Below, piece after piece: positions 8,345 to 10,232 of a DNA stretch of 10,232 nucleotides. Each line of letters opens with the position of its first letter. The stretch's first letter is position 1. The notes below the pieces were generated by a model that saw only the letters and a list, made by a program, of their open reading frames with translations, was not told where the DNA came from and did no database searches. A program made the translations under genes and the position numbers. Source of the DNA: Cudoniella acicularis. Taxonomy: Eukaryota > Ascomycota > Leotiomycetes > Helotiales > Helotiaceae. The stretch is from positions 1 through 10,232 of the forward strand of contig JAAMPI010001822.1 in assembly GCA_013054445.1 (NCBI GenBank), given 5' to 3'.

Positions 8345-8653
8345 TTATGGCGCGAAAACCGGCTCTGAGATCATGGGGCTCTTTTCCAGCCTTTCAACCC
8401 ATCTTTCGGCGTTCTGAGCTTGGTCGTAAAAGCTGACTTGCAGATTAAGCTTATCTTTCCTGGGGTTTGAGACGCGAGATGTGCCTAGTTGTAAGCTTTG
8501 GGGGCCGGGCCGTTCAGGCAGAGGCAGATCGATTAGGTCACCGACACTCTCAAATGCAAGGATTAATCAGCTCGTCGGTCTTGCCTTGAAGTGCCTGTTC
8601 AGAAGTTCTAGAAGATCCATGATTGGTAGCTCTACATAAAGGGGGGTTCCTCA
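8345..8653 (-). pseudogene. Interrupted protein-like frame of unknown family
   Basis: On the minus strand one frame stays open from 8650 to 8570 (27 codons), meets TGA at 8569-8567, and continues open for 73 codons to TAA at 8347-8345. The first part contains LYVELPIMDLLELLNRHFK, with an ATG at 8620 and A at -3. The second contains ESVGDLIDLPLPERPGPQS and SFYDQAQNAERWVERLEKS. The composition looks like a real protein on both sides of the stop. It could be a decayed gene with a nonsense change, the last exons of a spliced gene on the same strand as the NLR-like gene, or chance. I recognise no family. A 36-nt intron removing the stop would be too short; one from a GTAGAG donor near 8637 is conceivable. 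Confidence 0.3.
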
Positions 8654-8878
8654 GCTGGAGAAATTTTTGCAACTGCGACGCGACGCCTCGCGGCCGCTCT
8701 CAGAAATTTCTAACGACCGAGCAGTACCGACAACGGCACTCTCGTTGAGTCGGAACACGGGGGGGAAGATCCAAAATTAGAAGCCACAAGGATCACCTTG
8801 CCTTGTCACATGGCGGACAGGGGAAAGGCTTATATCACATGACTTTCTTCTAGCCCAAATCCTCCTTCGTTTTCACCA

Positions 8879-9010
8879 ATGCTTGCTCTCAGAAGTCCAT
8901 TTGCTCTCTCTAGAAGTTTACCGTTGGGTTGTGACTTTGGTAAAGTTTTCCTGACGGTAAGTTGGGATTTAATCTTCTCCATTTTTCGTATTGTCCGGTT
9001 TCCCGCTTGA
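8879..9010 (+). CDS. Candidate first exon or short ORF with mitochondrial-presequence character
   Basis: ATG at 8879 opens a 43-codon frame beginning MLALRSPFALSRSLPLGC: Arg, Ser and Leu rich with no acidic residue in the first 18, as in mitochondrial targeting sequences. TATAT near 8831-8835 and a CT-rich stretch precede it, as in fungal promoters. After 26 codons comes a perfect donor, G/GTAAGT, at 8957. A pyrimidine-rich acceptor ending GCAG lies at 9063-9066, but splicing there adds only 21 codons before TGA. No downstream exon is recognisable, so this is a remnant, a tiny gene, or chance. Confidence 0.15.
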   Translation: MLALRSPFALSRSLPLGCDFGKVFLTVSWDLIFSIFRIVRFPA

Positions 9011-9179
9011 AAAGGATCAATATAATTTTTTTGTTGAAAGTTCGCCGGACGAAGTTTTTGTTGCAGAAAGCCGTGAAGGGAAGTTCTTTACATCATTTTA
9101 ATATGACAGGGAAATACTTGTGGTTTATCTGAAGAAGCTGGGCACAGATTTTGATGAAGAGGAGTTCTCGCTTATAATT

Positions 9180-9588
9180 TCACGTGATTAACATCCTCCC
9201 TCACCCCTGTCTTATTTTCTCGGCATGTAGCACGAAAGGAGCACTCAGTGGGTTTCTCATTTTCGATTTAAGTAAGAAATTATAAATGTCACGTGGAAAA
9301 CGGACAACACACGAAGTCTTTAGTTCATTTTCGTAAGTTTCCCCTTTCGCGCCCCTTCCCCCTCCGATGGACTGCTTACTGTGATAGGTAAGCACAGATG
9401 TTAGTGAGAAACAGTTATTGACAGCAAGAGAAGAATTTGAAAGTAGTCATCTTGTTCATTCACAGCCTCCACTTAATTCAGGTCCTCGGGTGAGGGAAGT
9501 ATTAACACTTTATGGTTAAGGGCACAAATATTACAAATGGGCACAAGAAGATCTAATAATGGAAACTGCTGATTCAACTAGTCACGTG
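9180..9588. promoter_or_regulatory. Three CACGTG (E-box) motifs within about 410 nt
   Basis: CACGTG occurs at 9181-9186 (within the perfect octamer TCACGTGA, 9180-9187), 9290-9295 and 9583-9588, the last two preceded by GT. CACGTG is the core bound by fungal bHLH factors such as Cbf1 relatives. One copy per about 4 kb is expected by chance, so the cluster is mildly enriched and might mark a promoter for a gene outside the window. Confidence 0.25.
9373..9394. repeat. Perfect 7-bp inverted repeat
   Basis: TGCTTAC at 9373-9379 and GTAAGCA at 9388-9394, separated by 8 nt. No gene end is evident beside it. It may be chance. Confidence 0.5.
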
Positions 9589-10140
9589 CTCGGAGCTAAG
9601 CCCCGCCAGGGTGGCATCGTGGAGGTGCCCCTCTTCCAGGAACGGGACAAGCGTAATGCAGGGGTTTTCTTTTAGGCAGGTCGATTGCAGAATTGCCGAA
9701 AACATTTCCACCCTTCCGAAGCTCGAAAACATTCTCTTTTTCGAAACTTGTTTACATACTTGGCGGTTTGAAGTCTTGTATTGGATGGCCATCAACTGCA
9801 ATTTCCACCCCTCCCTCAGATCCACGATCTGATGCTGGGGGAACGGCTCAGAGAGCCATGCCATCCCGGTTTCCACGTTTTGATGCTGCAATTATAGTTC
9901 CTGCATCTTGGTGGCACATACAAAAATTGGCGCATCCTCCAATGAAAGCTCGCGATAAAGATAACTCGTGCATGAGTACCTGCAGTAATTATTGAAAGCC
10001 AACTGCGCCTCCAGCGAGATGGAAAGGAGATTTATCCACCGAGGTTGGGGTTGAACGACAGATTGTATGATGGCTTTCCTCTCGTGGTTTCATTGATCTT
10101 CATCGACATTCCTGAAACAGGATTCATCGACCCCATCCTT

Positions 10141-10163
10141 CACGACCTCATCCTCAGGTCGTG
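10141..10163. repeat. Perfect 8-bp inverted repeat
   Basis: CACGACCT at 10141-10148 and AGGTCGTG at 10156-10163 around a 7-nt loop. It would form a strong GC-rich hairpin on either strand, or serve as a spaced palindromic protein site. It lies near the window edge with no identified gene nearby. Confidence 0.55.
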
Positions 10164-10232
10164 GATTTTTGGTTCATATCTCTCGAGATGTTGTATCCAG
10201 AGGAGCAATCGAAGCGGCTCCCGAATTTTCCG

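Larger units (their letters stand above)
9011..10232. other. Region without a recognisable gene
   Basis: No supported gene, tRNA or transposon was found. Short open stretches exist on both strands, the longest about 105 codons at 9574-9891 (-), overlapping plus-strand stretches at 9611-9832 and 9693-9995. None has recognisable motifs, a good start with promoter, or splice signals linking it to others. A 10-nt direct repeat (CGAAAACATT) occurs twice between about 9698 and 9731. Confidence 0.5.

Noticed and set aside
8567..8572. In-frame TGA as programmed readthrough
   Set aside because: The next codon is TTA, not the CTA that makes the known fungal UGA-CUA readthrough context.
8702..8711. AGAAATTTCT palindrome resembling a heat-shock element
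   Set aside because: Only two nGAAn units are present; functional elements normally need at least three, and no adjacent unit fits the spacing.
9559..9675. 38-codon plus-strand ORF starting METADSTS
   Set aside because: Protein-like in appearance with an acceptable start context, but too short to separate from chance and without family, promoter or splice evidence.
9574..9891. 105-codon minus-strand frame (starting at TTG)
   Set aside because: No ATG at the start, no motif, and competing open frames on the plus strand over the same bases.

Overview
The window comes from a filamentous ascomycete fungus, possibly a leotiomycete or relative, though the exact lineage cannot be read from it. The evidence is two intron-bearing genes with short introns (48 to 75 nt, one of 137 nt), GTRNGT-type donors and RCTRAC-like branch points, and protein families typical of such fungi. 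The genes sit tail to tail and end 228 nt apart.

Layout. Positions 1 to 803 are a non-coding 5' flank with a TATA-like box near 712. Positions 804 to 2258 (+) encode a secreted glycoside hydrolase of family 30, most like the fungal xylanase subfamily 7, with one 75-nt intron. Positions 2487 to 8082 (-) encode a very large NLR-like STAND protein in 11 exons. Joining the exons at consensus splice sites gives one uninterrupted frame of 4938 nt (1645 residues plus stop). Domain order is an N-terminal helical domain of the kind preceding NACHT in fungal STAND proteins, a coiled coil, a NACHT NTPase, an acidic linker, about 13 ankyrin-like repeats and a C-terminal SPRY domain. Positions 8083 to 10232 hold the 5' flank of this gene and about 1.9 kb without a convincing gene. 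That stretch has an interrupted protein-like frame (8345 to 8653, -), a short frame with a mitochondrial-presequence look and a splice donor (8879, +), three CACGTG motifs and two perfect hairpins.

How the genes relate. The GH30 enzyme acts outside the cell on plant wall polysaccharide. The NLR-like protein is predicted to be an intracellular sensor switch: ankyrin repeats and SPRY recognise, NACHT oligomerises, and the N-terminal domain signals. No functional link between them is visible beyond convergent position.

Most notable: the NACHT-ANK-SPRY architecture; an intron pattern in which the first seven introns are all phase 1, two of them splitting the Walker A and Walker B codons; and two introns whose retention would give plausible alternative proteins (a 20-residue insertion in the ankyrin array, or loss of SPRY).
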